This document shows positions 39,346-62,781 of a stretch of 64,000 bases of DNA, piece after piece. Both the position numbers and the translations under genes were made by a program. The stretch's first letter is position 1. Every line of letters starts with the position of its first letter. The DNA comes from Glandiceps talaboti (taxonomy: Eukaryota; Hemichordata; Enteropneusta; Spengelidae), in NCBI RefSeq assembly GCF_964340395.1, contig NC_135566.1, positions 3,472,001 through 3,536,000 of the forward strand, given 5' to 3'. The notes beneath the pieces are model-generated. The model had not been told where the DNA came from, did not search any database, and saw only the letters and a list, made by a program, of their open reading frames with translations.

Positions 39346-40533
39346 TCAGATAAGTTTGTAAAATATATAAGAAGCTAGTACAACGTAATGACTGGCGTAA
39401 TCCAACTGTGACCATTTACTCAAGGTATGGCCCATTGTATATCCCTGCAAGTAAAACAAAAAAGAAAAAAATAAAGATTGTGAATTACTTATTACACATT
39501 ATATCCTAATCTGTGGAGGAGTACAAATGTGGAAACAAACAGATCTATTGTCATGGCAGCAGCGTTATCCACTTAGCAATAGAATCAAAAAGGCAAGATA
39601 GCAACAGATTTATCAACAATGCAACATCAAAATAGCTACATACTTTCATAGCTACATATTTCTCAACATAGCAACAGATGTACCAACATAGGATCATAAG
39701 CTAGCAACATAGTATCATCATAGTGACAGACTTATCAGCATAGCAACAGATGCATCAATATAGGAACATGCATGTAACATAGCAACAGATTTATCATCAT
39801 AGCAACAAAACTATTATCATTGTGACAGACATAGCAACAGATGTATCAACAGAGTAATATCTAACGGCAACAGATTTATCAACATAGCAACAAAACTATC
39901 AACACACCAACAAATATATTAGCTTAATAACAAGTTCTAAAGACCCCTCAATGAAAAGTATTTAATTGTATAAACTATGTATGAAATGAATATCAGGTAG
40001 TTCTGGAGCAACTAATCGCCAGGTGAACCTGGTATAACTTACCACTTCTTGTGATTCTGCATCTGCATCAAACATAACTCCAAGGTATGCAAGGTGAAAC
40101 ACTGCTACAAATCCAAACAACAGGTTTGCTAGAAACACTATAATAGTTGTCTGTAATAGAATACAAACAATTTGCTTAAAAAAAAATTAATACCAGATAG
40201 GATCTATATGACCAGTGTCACTGCAGTAAATTTATCTACAGTTCCATTTTATTCAATTCAAACCTCTTGGAGAAGCCAACTCAAGTCATAACTAGTTGAA
40301 GATTCAAGTTGTATTTGTACTCACTGCTATTACAATTAATTTGGTCAGTTTTGAGATATCTAACACTGAATCATAGACACAGCCACACACATACTTCAGA
40401 CAGAAACAGATGGGCCCGGCAGAGATAGATAAACACATATACACAGAAATACATACAAAGTCATGTACACACACACACACACACATACATATCACATACA
40501 AAGTCATGAATACACACACACGTCGCGCATGTG

Positions 40534-40594
<61 letters not shown>

Positions 40595-43500
40595 ACACAC
40601 ACACTTTCCCCCTCTTAGGAGATTACAACCGACAAGAGTTAAAATGAGAAGCAAGTAGACATCGTGTTTTGTGTGGTTAGTGTACAATGTATATTGTAGT
40701 AACCATCAGACATAGTTTACCTCTTTGTATCGATGTTGACAATTTGGTTGGCATTTTCTGGCCAGAACACAGGCATTGAATATTTCACTAAGTTTCTTCC
40801 TTAGCACTGAAATAAAACAAGATCTTTAATTACTTACTATCTAGTGGTATGAAAGGATAAATGTTACATCATTAGTATTTAGCAAAAAATAATTTAACAC
40901 ACTAGGTTAACTATGGTGTATGATGTTACAATTGTCACACTTCAGTTGGGCTGCACGAGGCTGGTTTAAACAAAATTGAGAACGTATTGTTCACGGTTCC
41001 TAAGAATCTATAGGATAGTGAAATACTGTTACTTTGGAACAATAAATTAGAAATGAATGCAACATTTTGATCCATCTACTATGGAACTTGATCATACAAT
41101 GAGAGATGTTAATGCCGAATAATTAAAGCACTGTGTGATTAAGGTCTGTAGTAGACAGATTAAAAAGTCACATTCGTTTCTAACTATTCGATATTAACTA
41201 TATTTTACTGTCCTGCTAAAAAATGTTTTAGTTATGTAACTAGTTATGTATATGTATCAAATATTGTCTGACATACAAATAATTTTAAACACTAGTTATA
41301 TTCAACATACAAGTGGAAACAAAACATGTACTATGTGCAACATAACAAAAGAAACCATGTGAAATACTCTTATCATGTTCAACATATGAACAGAAACCTA
41401 GACTCACCATGTTAAACATAGAAATAGAAACCAAAAAACATAAACTTACCAAATTCAACATAGGTATAGAAACCAAGTGACAGAAGAACTGCAGCTAACT
41501 GGAAATACAGTCCCTGTGTAGTAGAAAAAAGACATAAAGTAAATAATATCTATACTATATTTGAATTGCATGGCTGTTTTTAAGATATTATATTAACAGA
41601 CCAATCTTAATTGCTATTTGACAAAAATCTCTGTAGACAAGCACTAATGAACTCCTACATGCTTATTACCTTCAAATGAAACAATCATCATATTTGTGTT
41701 TAGTTATTAAATATGTATGTCACTGTCTGCTGATTCAAGCTTGTGACATCATGTGATTGTTCCTTACAAAAAGATTTGAACTTACATGAAGTATAGCACT
41801 GGCAGCATAGGTGAGAATGATGGCAGGAAATGTGCCAAGTGTCCTGGCTGTTTTGAAGATATCTGAAACATCAAATCAGATTCACATTCACATTGCCATA
41901 TTTATGAAATTTTGTATTCACAAGCATTCCTTAGTAGAGTACAGATAAAAAGACAAGATAAAAATGACAAAAGGATGGCTAAACAACAGAGATAAAAGTG
42001 ACAAATCAGAACTCCTTCAAAAATCAAATTCCAGAAGGGTTAAAACTTTTACTGAAACATTCAGAGGACATCTTTATACTACAATAGCACTGACCAGAGC
42101 GTAAAAGATTAAAAAGTCCATGAGTGGGATGAGTTTAATCTTGTGTAATGGATGTTGCCTTGTGGACAGTCCTCAAGCAATATATGGAGTCAAATGAAGG
42201 CAGATCGGTGGCAATAGTTCTTTCTGCAGTGCAGTGCAGTCGATCTTTTCCAGTGAAGTTAACTCCTCTCACGCAATGGTCATATGGTGACATATACAGT
42301 TCCATAGACCAATCACTGCTGTAGTCATAGTCATTTAAATAGGTTCAAAATTTTATCCTAACCCCTTAGCTTACATATAAATGCATTACTATTACATGGT
42401 TGGGACACCTAACTGTCTGAAAATTGTGTAAGAAATACAACTACTCTACTTAATTAATGGAACAAAATTTTGACTCTTTCCAAGTATACATGTTACAAGT
42501 TATCTTTAGTAAAGTATCATGTTGATTGCCAGAGTAGTATGTGCAAAAGAAATCTGGTATTTCACATCTATTTTTTACTGTACTAGTTGAATAGTGACTA
42601 GACTGTAAGATGTGTTGTGTCAGTCAGTCAGTCAGTCAGTCAGTCAGCCTTCTCTTTCTAAAGCATGACGGTACCCCATTTTATAGTCTGAACAATAACA
42701 TTGATCAGATCTATTCATCAATCAACTCACACTGTGTTTCCTGTATGTGTATATTTGTGTTAAACTAAACTCACAGTTTTTAAGGAAAGAATGCATGGGT
42801 ATATTCCAGTTGGTCACAACTTCAACCAATGATCTTGGCATTTCTACCTGAGAAGGTTTAGCAATTTTCAAGTCCCTGTGAACAGAAGATAGAAAAATAA
42901 TTATGAAAAGCATTTCAGCAATTCTCAAGTCCATGTGGTCAATAACAGAAAGATAATTATGAAATGGATTAGTAATTTTCAAGTTCCTGTTTTTCACAGG
43001 CAATACTACAAGCAACTGTGCAGATACTCCAAGTATACAACACTGGCAGCAATGCATCATGGGGGTTCTGTCATATTATTTGGATAAGTAATGTAACTTA
43101 CCAACTATAATCATCTTCAGTCTGCGTAAATCCAACTCCTGCTGTGATACAACTTGCTTCTGCCATAAAACTGATAAAGTAATGGCTGAATCGAAATGAC
43201 ATTGCATCCTGATAGGCCAAGAACCACCTGTGGAGTAAGTACAAGATTGTTGACTTGGTTTTATATAGACTGGGACAAATTTTACCCTCCAAGGCAAATT
43301 TTTAGGACAAACAATTTAAAAGACCACTCTGGATTAGGATTAAAATTTAGGTGTGAAAACAATTGTCTGACAGAGTTGTCCAAACTGTTGTCTGTAAGAT
43401 ACAACATTCATGCCATGCTATCAGCTACCACTCATGTCTGTACTACTAGTCTGTAAGATACAACATTCATGCCATGCTATCAGCTACCACTCACATCTGT

Positions 43501-46500
43501 ACTACTAGTCTGTAAGATACAACATTCATGCCATGCTATTTAGCCAGCACTCATAGAACCTTGCTACGGCTGAACAACACCATGTTTCTTTAGTCTATAC
43601 AAAAAGTTCTCAAACAAAAAATGTTCCTATGTAATCCAAAGATACGATAACATATGATCTGGGATTGAAACATTGTCCTATAAATTATACATTTTTTTAA
43701 CTGGTACAAGTTTTCTTTGCTTTCTTTGCATTTCTGTCTGCCGGAGCAGATTTGCAATAACTACCCACATGTGGTTATCTTACAAAAGACAAATATCTAA
43801 CACTTATTATCTAGCCATGAGGGACACCAACAGGTTTGCAATAACTACCCACATGTGACACTATTACTCTGAGGGTCACTGTTGTATAGCAAGTTAGCAA
43901 TTATATCCTGGGTGTGATACAAGGAGAATACTTACTTGTGGGTTGCACCATAGCCTCCCATTGTTGGTGCAACACATACCGATATATTTAAACAAATAAC
44001 AGACTTCACAAATCTTTTGACCACCTCCCATATCCATGACAAATTCTATTGAACAAGAAAATAAATATAGGACAAACATAATATAGCAGGAAACACTGTA
44101 ATCATGATTTGAGACTCTACATAAATAGTCATAAATAGTCAGTATGCACCTAATAGTAATAAATATGTATGTCTGCTAAGTCCCATGATGCAATGGTGCA
44201 TCATTGTGAAAACAGTAGAGATGAAATAGTTTCCATTTTGTGTTTCTTGGTAATTGTGCAAAATTTATGAAATGTGAAATTATGAAATGGCTCTCCAGAA
44301 TGTAAATTTTTTAAAAGACATATTTCCTGGAGTGGCATTTCTCTTATAATTGTTCTTGTTGATGTGAAACAACATATGCTAAGTCCTTGTTTGTAACTCA
44401 ATAAATTGCCTAAGACTGACAAATGTGAAAAATGTTTGTTATCGTACGTACAATGACAAACTTTCCACTCATTTTTTAAGCATTTTACAATGTATAGAGC
44501 TACAAACAAGGACTTGGTCTATGTTATTTTACATTCATTTTTCAAGTAGGATGCCATGATAAAATAGTTTTAGAAATTAAAAATCTAAATAAATATCCAG
44601 TCCTCATCCATATGGCCACCCTAAAGACAAAATACATGACTGCAAACCCCACTGTGATACTTGACTAAATGTAACTTACCATATCAATAGGGTCTTCTAC
44701 TTGGCAATACTGCTGATATTTCAGCCATGGTCCAAAAATTGCACAACCAACAAAATAACAATAACCAAGATATCGTTGAGGATCAGGAAACTGCTGTATT
44801 GTACCTTGGTCCAAATCAATGGCAATAGATATGATTCTCATGGCAAGCAACAGTTGGGAGCCTGGTGGACAGATGACAAAATATATCATCAATCACTTAA
44901 AGTCATCTTTTGGCCATATTTGAACACAAACCATTCATTTCTTGTTTTACTTGAAATAAATACGGACTTTTCAATGATGAAATGCATCATTTAAAGCACA
45001 GAATTCATATCATCCCAAAACTAAACAACTAACTTTTATCCAGATATTAGTTGTATATCTACATTTTACATTGATTAACATTTTCCATCTACTTTTAATA
45101 CTTTGCCAGTGTGAACACAATGAGAAAGGTCAAAGGTCAGCAGATATCAACTTCATACCTCTTATCCTGTGCCACTGCACATGATCAACCAGGAAGTATT
45201 CCCTAAAAGATAGAAGTATGATGAACATATTTAACACTACAAAATAAACAACTGCAGAAGAAATTTGAAATTTTTGTTGAGAAAATGTATCAATTAGTGG
45301 GCAACGCAAAATGCCAAGATTATGTCTTTTTTTTTTTATATAAATAAGATTGTAAGGAACTGTCTTACTTGACACTCACAGGTTTTTACTCTTAAATATT
45401 TTCTTTCTTGCTTTTTTTCCTAATTTTTTTTGTTTTTTGGGTTTTTTTTGGGGGGGGGGGGTGTTCAAGATTTCCTAAAGTCAATGCGCAGACTATCTTT
45501 TTGCACTTTAATTTATGGTCCTCCTCACAATGAAGTATATAGTCTGCTTCTTTCCGTTTTCGATCGTTTAAATTTCAGGAACTCACAAAACTTTGTTTAC
45601 TATCATTTGATTTTATTGACTGTTTCTTGTAACGCCATGTCAGAGTTTGTCACACATGATAAAAAGTTCAGCCTTCTTTCTCCCCATCATCTATGGGTGC
45701 CCTCATATGACAGTTCTTCAAAAAATGGCTGAAAGTGCATAACCAGAACATGGCATATTCAAGATACTAAAAACTGAGACATATTAAATGACACTTAGGC
45801 TGAAAGATCCAGTCGCTGTTTCCGCTTAAACCTAAGTTCAAAATCGATCGTCAAGTTGGATAATAGGTTATATATAAGTGTAAACAGACAAGACTGGATC
45901 TTTCAATCTAAATAGGAATTGGAACTTACCATAAAGTCTGAAAGAGGACACAGACCACTGCCATAATAGCACCTTTATAATGAATGTCAGTGTAATAGTG
46001 TAAGAACCAGAGTACAACATAGCCAATGATACCAAGGTACACTAAATGTAGTAAATTCCACTCAAAAAATATATAAAGACTGCAAAGACCACTCACACCA
46101 GATACCAAGTGCACCACACTTTTTGGAAAACCTGTTTTAGGAGAAAGTAAAGAAAAAGAGGGTTTCGTGTTTAAGAGGATAGAAAAAGTTACTTTGCATT
46201 AAAATAAAATATATGAACTTTGACCCTGAATTTGAAACCTTTGAACTGCAGACTGTAGTAGCTCCCTTGTTTGTTGGTGGTTAAAAACTTAGTAAAGGAA
46301 ATGAGCATTGTTATATTTCAAACTTATTGCCTGGCTACGAGGGCACTAGTACTTGTAGAGATGTCTATTGCCTCAAGGGCTGTTATGCAGCAATATTTCA
46401 CAAGGCTGAAAGCTGATGGACATAGTTGCTTTACAAGGGGTAATATGATGTCTACTGTTGCCAAAATATGGCAAGGCATTAAGTGTTTTATAACACATCA

Positions 46501-47095
46501 CATTGTCAGGCACATATTCATTCCATAGTCTGAGCAAATCACAGGTAGGACTACATGAACAGTTCCATAGGGAGAATAGAAAATGAACAGTTCATGCTGT
46601 ATACAAATTGAGGTCACTATGGGTCACGACTCTGTAACACATGACAAGATCAAAGCCAATCACTGAAGTCTGTGAAAAAACAATATTTTACAATTCCTAC
46701 TAATAGTAATACCATGGCTTCCTTTCAAATTTTATCTGACTGATGTGTTTCAACATGCATGAACTTTATTCAAGACAATGTGCTTTATTTGATTCTTGTA
46801 AATTATTTTCTATCAAACTGCCATATATGTACTTTAGTATTGTGTTATCTGACTTTGCCAAACGTCGTCAAGTGACTAACAGTGCCATCTATCTTCTATA
46901 ATAATCATATCTTTATATCTACAAATATAACCAGCTGCGAAATTAGAGTCATTCCCATACTTAGTCAAAGTCAGATGAATTACAAATGGTGGATTTATAA
47001 TTTAAATAGTCTACTATATTTAGCCAACACGGGTGAAAGATGATGCACAGAAGAAAGAAGCATTTCATTTAATATATATAGATACATTTATAAAC

Positions 47096-47172
<77 letters not shown>

Positions 47173-47442
47173 ATTATACTAACCAACATATGCTATGAGA
47201 CGAAAGCCGATGCATAGAAGTAACAGTGGCGTTACTATCTGGATAGCTTGTTGAGATGTTGGTATTACACATTCATAAAATAGATATTGATAAGACCATG
47301 TCATTTCCTGTGGTTCTCCATAATCATAGTAATCAGGCGGGAACATTTGAGGGTTGTCATAGTAATACTCATCAGTAGGATGGTCTGGAACAAGATTTTC
47401 ATAATCTACATATGGATAATCTCCATAATCCCCATAATCCAT
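39346..47442 (-). CDS. PORCN: Porcupine, Wnt protein O-acyltransferase (MBOAT family), complete
   Basis: Twelve coding exons from high to low coordinate: 47442-47184, 46131-45930, 45202-45159, 44861-44680, 44045-43936, 43227-43102, 42875-42775, 41862-41786, 41513-41450, 40806-40721, 40150-40043, 39444-39346 (stop TGA). All have GT-AG edges and consistent phase; 485 codons, against about 460 in human. PORCN is an ER multi-pass enzyme that adds palmitoleate to a serine of Wnt proteins, needed for Wnt secretion. Recognised blocks: VQWHRIRG, FDLD-like AIDLDQG, GYCYFVGCAIFGPW (res. 201-214), VEMPRSLVEVVTNWNIPM, TYAASAILH, FHLAYLGVMFD. The MBOAT pair is present: Asn332 and His367, spaced 35 as in vertebrate PORCN. 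The N-terminus (first 50 residues) is unusually Tyr/Asp-rich and unlike vertebrates. Starts in an exon with acceptor at 47467; a 5' UTR exon probably ends at 48333. Head-to-head with CLN3. Confidence 0.97.
39540..39920. repeat. Degenerate short-unit repeat in last PORCN intron
   Basis: Words such as ATAGCAACAGATTTATCAAC recur about fifteen times with a period near 15-25 bp, beginning about 100 bp from the final exon. Confidence 0.75.
40463..40604. repeat. Alternating purine-pyrimidine tract (CA)n with CG-rich core
   Basis: CA repeats run on both sides of CGTCGCGCATGTGCGCGCGC (40521-40540). Almost unbroken purine-pyrimidine alternation runs from 40511 to 40604, in a PORCN intron. Confidence 0.9.
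41020..41190. mobile_element. Foldback MITE, family D, intact shorter copy
   Basis: GTTACTTTGGAAC and GAATGCAACATTTTGATC on the left; GATTAAGGTCTGTAGTAGAC and CACATTCGTTTCTAAC on the right. Matches both outer parts of the 38020 element. In a PORCN intron. Confidence 0.65.
42870..43010 (-). repeat. Three tandem copies of an exon-edge segment in PORCN
   Basis: The seam between intron and exon 7 (CTGTTCACAG then GGACTTGAAAATTGC on the minus strand) is repeated twice more upstream, as decayed copies ending near 42930 and 42983, period about 55 bp. Only the 42875 copy keeps frame and acceptor. Confidence 0.75.
43392..43555. repeat. Tandem repeat, 59-bp unit, nearly three copies
   Basis: CTGTAAGATACAACATTCAT recurs at about 43392, 43451 and 43510 with almost no divergence. 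In PORCN intron 5. Confidence 0.9.
44365..44625. mobile_element. Foldback MITE, family A, copy 2
   Basis: Arms GATGTGAAACAACATATGC and its inverse near 44516, around the ATCGTACGTACAAT centre; right end ATATGGCCACC. The left outer arm is missing. In a PORCN intron. Confidence 0.75.
47105..47168 (-). repeat. (TG)n tract just inside PORCN intron 1
   Basis: On the minus strand the donor after 47184 is followed within 15 bases by about thirty TG units. Confidence 0.95.
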
Positions 47443-48332
47443 CTTTGGAAGATTACATTGGATAATCTGTCAAAGAACAATATATTGAAATCTATTAATG
47501 TGTGTCTTTATAAAAAAAAGTGAAAAATCATTGTCCTCTGATCTGTGAGGTCACAGAAGTACCAAGCTCGGCGTTTTTGCAGAAGTTGGGAATTCTGGTA
47601 ACAGAAAGGGGGGAAAGGCATAAAAGCTACATAGTTTCCTACAGTCTACCATAATTTTGTTTGGAAACCCTGGTAAAAGTACTGGGGAACCTAGGCAGAT
47701 TTTACATGCTTACAGTCCTTAACAAAAACACAAGCTGTCATGGAATGTTTGAATGCACTCTTGGTAAAACACTTTTTTAATTAAATAACAGAAACATTCT
47801 GAAAGTTGAAATTGTGCCAAAACTAGGATTTATCAATTATTGTACGTGTACAGACACTATCCTCAAACTCATAGGGAAACGACAGACCAAATTTGAATAC
47901 ACTTAGCAAACTATTCAAGCCATTAGCATCATGACATTTTGTTTCAATGGCTAGTGCATATCCACTTTGAAGACGAACATGTGAGGAGAGATCTCATGAA
48001 ACGTAACTATTAGTTGAGAATGTGACCTTTGCCCTGTCTATGCAGATACTCTGAGCCTATGATTGCCGAATGTCAAACTTTAAAAAAAAACACGCAAATT
48101 TGTGTAGCGTTATTGACATTTAATAAAAGGCATGACCGGTGTTTGTGCGTGCCAATCAATCATAAAATATATGAAGATTACTGTATAATATATACATGCA
48201 TGCAGCATGCAGTGCAGGGCGTTGAAAAGTTTACGTTATTAAACCGAATGCTAACAAACGCCTTTCACTGTGATCACTAAGTTTTAAGTGTTTTAAACGA
48301 TGATATTAAACGTGACAATGAAATTCACTTAC

Positions 48333-48420
48333 CACGGGTTTACGAAAAATAGTCACACACACAATCGACCACGTCGTTATTCCATGGCAGCTGACATCTT
48401 GGAATATTGTTTACAGTTGG
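48333..48420 (-). other. PORCN: Probable 5' UTR exon of PORCN
   Basis: On the minus strand a donor GTAAGTG follows position 48333. It would splice to the acceptor TTTGACAG before 47466, 24 bases upstream of the PORCN ATG. The exon's outer end is not determined by sequence. Confidence 0.5.
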
Positions 48421-48683
48421 ACACTAGGGGGCGTACCATTGAAAGTAAAATTTCGTGATTGAGAATTTGAATCAGTCTAGTCAGGTGACAACAGTGTCCA
48501 TAGGTTCGATGACATTACATCAGGTCAGCGTAGACAGACTTGACCGTGTAGTTATGTAATATAATAACGTTGCGTCGTGAAGGACGACAGATACGCCGCG
48601 GAAAACCGAAACCCGTACCAAGACCCGGTCAATATTGTTTAACAGCAATAGTTCTTGGATCTACTGTATTTGGTATGATCAGG
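48334..48683. promoter_or_regulatory. Shared (bidirectional) PORCN/CLN3 promoter region with CTCF-like motif
   Basis: The PORCN donor at 48333 and the CLN3 ATG at 48684 face apart, so both transcription starts must fall close together here. ACACTAGGGGGCG at 48421-48433 matches the CTCF core except at the first base. No TATA box stands out on either side. Transcription starts are inferred. Confidence 0.6.
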
Positions 48684-60175
<11,492 letters not shown>

Positions 60176-60342
60176 CATGTAAAGAATACCACCTGTACAT
60201 GAAATAGAGAAGGCGATCAGGATAAAAACGTAAACATGTACCACGAAGGTCAATTCAGGCAAAATAATGAAGGTAAAATAGCAATGAATGATTAGCCGAC
60301 ATCTGCATCGGATTTCAATCAGATTGATGAAATATATAGCAT

Positions 60343-61230
60343 GTGCAATAGAATGCTACTACCAGGTATAAGAAATATAACTTTCACATGGGACTACTGG
60401 GTATATGAAATAGAACTTTCACATGGGACTACCAAGTATATGGAATAGAACTTCACAGGGGACTACCAAGTATATGAAATAGAACTTTCACATGGGACTA
60501 CCAAGTATATGGAATAGAACTTTCACATGGGACTACCAAGTATATGGAATAGAACTTCATAGGGGACTACCAAGTATATGAAATAGAACTTTCACATGGG
60601 ACTACCAAGTATATGGAATAGAACTTCATAGGGAACTACCAAGTATATGAAATAGAACTTTCACATGGGACTACCAAGTATATGGAATAGAACTTCACAG
60701 GGGACTACCAAGTATATGAAATAGAACTTTCACATGGGACTACCAAGTATATGGAATAGAACTTCACAGGGGACTATCAAGTATATGAAATAGAACTTTC
60801 ACATGGGACTACCAAGTATATGAAATAGAACTTTCACATGGGACTACTGGGTATATGGAATAGAACTTCACAGGGGACTACCAAGTATATGAAATAGAAC
60901 TTTCACATGGGACTACCAAGTATATGGAATAGAACTTCACAGGGGACTACCAAGTATATGAAATAGAACTTTCACATGGGACTACCAAGTATATGGAATA
61001 GAACTTCATAGGGGACTACCAAATAGAACTTTCACATGGGACTACCAAGTATATGGAATAGAACTTCACAGGGGACTACCAAGTATATGAAATAGAACTT
61101 TCACATGGGACTACCAAGTATATGGAATAGAACTTCATAGGAGACTACTCAGTGTATGAAATAGAACTCCACATGGGACTACCAGGTGTATGAAATAGAA
61201 CTCCACTACTGAGTGTATGAAATAGAAATA
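60343..61230. repeat. Minisatellite with 69-bp dimeric higher-order unit, about eleven dimers
   Basis: Two alternating monomers: 35 bp, with GTATATGAAATAGAACTTTC then ACATG, and 34 bp, with GTATATGGAATAGAACTTCA then CAGG. Each begins GGACTACCAA. Alternation is kept through most of the array, with exceptions near 60350-60430, 60820 and 61020. Edges are more degenerate. Confidence 0.95.
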
Positions 61231-61739
61231 GGGGGTATGGAACTTTGCCAGGTATATAAAATAGACTTCACAAGGGACTGTTCTGTGTATGAACTAAGAC
61301 TTCACTTAGGGATTCCGTAGACCTGAAGTATTTTAGTTCTTATTAAAAGACTATCTAGGACATGAAATAGAAGGAGACAATGAGACTACCTTGACTCTTG
61401 AACATTAAATAGAATTCTAAATGATATCACCACATAGATGAACTATCATTAAATGGAAGACTACCTAGCATATGCAATAAAAAGATAAAAAGACTACCTA
61501 GGATGTAAAGTGAAATAAAGAGACTCCCTAGGATATGAATTCTTTTCAAATATAAGAACTGCCATTGTTTTATAATTAGCTGAAGGATAAATAGTTTGTA
61601 CTTGTAGGTGTAGAACAGCCAGAACAATGTACTATAACATGTATTTCATTCTTTTAAAATTTTAACTTATTTTGATATTAAATGCAACTTTTTAAAAAAA
61701 TTTTAACTTATTTTGATTTTAAATTTCTAGATCTATTTG

Positions 61740-62069
61740 TTAAAGTGGCCATATGGATGAGGATTGGGTATTTATTTTGGATTTTTAATCTATAAAACAA
61801 TTTTATCATGGCTTCCTACTAGTCTTTGTTTGTAACTCAGTACTTTGCAAAGAGCTATGTTATTGTACATACATAAAAGTTTGTTATTGTACGTACAATA
61901 ACAAAGATTTTACACGTTTATTAAGCTTTTGCAATTTATTGAGTTACAAACAAAGACTTGGCATATGTTGTTTCACATTGATTTTCCAAGTAGGACGCCA
62001 TGATGAAATTGTTTTATAAATTAAAAATACAAAATAAATACCCAATCCTCAGTCATATGGCCACTTTAA
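61740..62069. mobile_element. Foldback MITE, family A, best-preserved copy (330 bp)
   Basis: Ends TTAAAGTGGCCATATGGATG and CATATGGCCACTTTAA are inverted repeats; arms extend to the centre ATTGTACGTACAAT near 61902. TTAA at both edges could be a piggyBac-type target site or simply part of the repeat. Confidence 0.85.
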
Positions 62070-62387
62070 CTTGACTGAAATTTAAGACTACAGTTTGACT
62101 AAAATTTTGGACTGCTGTTTGACTAACATTCAGGACTGCTTGACTGGAATTCAGGACTGCTGTCTTACTGAAACTCAGGACTGCTACAGGACTGAAATTT
62201 AAGAGGATTTAAGACTGATTTATTCCTTTGTATATTTATTTCATTATATTAAATGGTGGACTATGAATATATCAGTACTGAAATAAACATCTATCTTTGT
62301 ATAAATTTTGCTGTGACTATTTACTTTAGTAAAAACTGAATATTCTTTACACAGTTCTAGGGATGTCAATATTTCCCTGTATGTATA

Positions 62388-62391
62388 TGTA

Positions 62392-62448
<57 letters not shown>

Positions 62449-62781
62449 GTGTGTATGCATGCATGCATGTACATATGTGAGTGTATGTCTAGCTCCAGTG
62501 CAAGTAATCGTCAGTTCATATGTCATAATACGACTAGTGTGCGAACACTCCTAGGAAAGTAATCATCAGTACATGCCATAATACCACTAGTGTGGGCACA
62601 CTAGGTCCAGAGCAAGTAATCATCAGTACAGATGTCATAATACCACTATTGTGTAAACACTCCAGATCAAGTAATGTATGTATGTATGTATGTATGTATG
62701 TATGTATGTATGTATGTATGTATGTATGTATGTCTGTATGTATGTATGTATGTATGTATGTATGTATGTATGTATGTATGT
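62388..62781 (+). repeat. (TATGTG)n and (TATG)n microsatellites separated by a 68-bp tandem repeat
   Basis: GTATGT hexamers run 62388-62453, TATG tetramers run 62674-62781. Between them three copies of a segment with AAGTAATCATCAGTACA and ATGTCATAATACCACTA occur. Confidence 0.9.

Noticed and set aside
43945-43980. Shorter PORCN exon 5 ending at donor GTATGT (43980)
   Set aside because: Reading on to 43936 adds VCVAPTMGGYGATHK, which matches the PORCN STCVGPY region and gives the phase needed by the next exon.
60343-61230. Regular repeats resembling a CRISPR array
   Set aside because: Monomers are contiguous with no unique spacers, in a eukaryotic gene context; this is a minisatellite.
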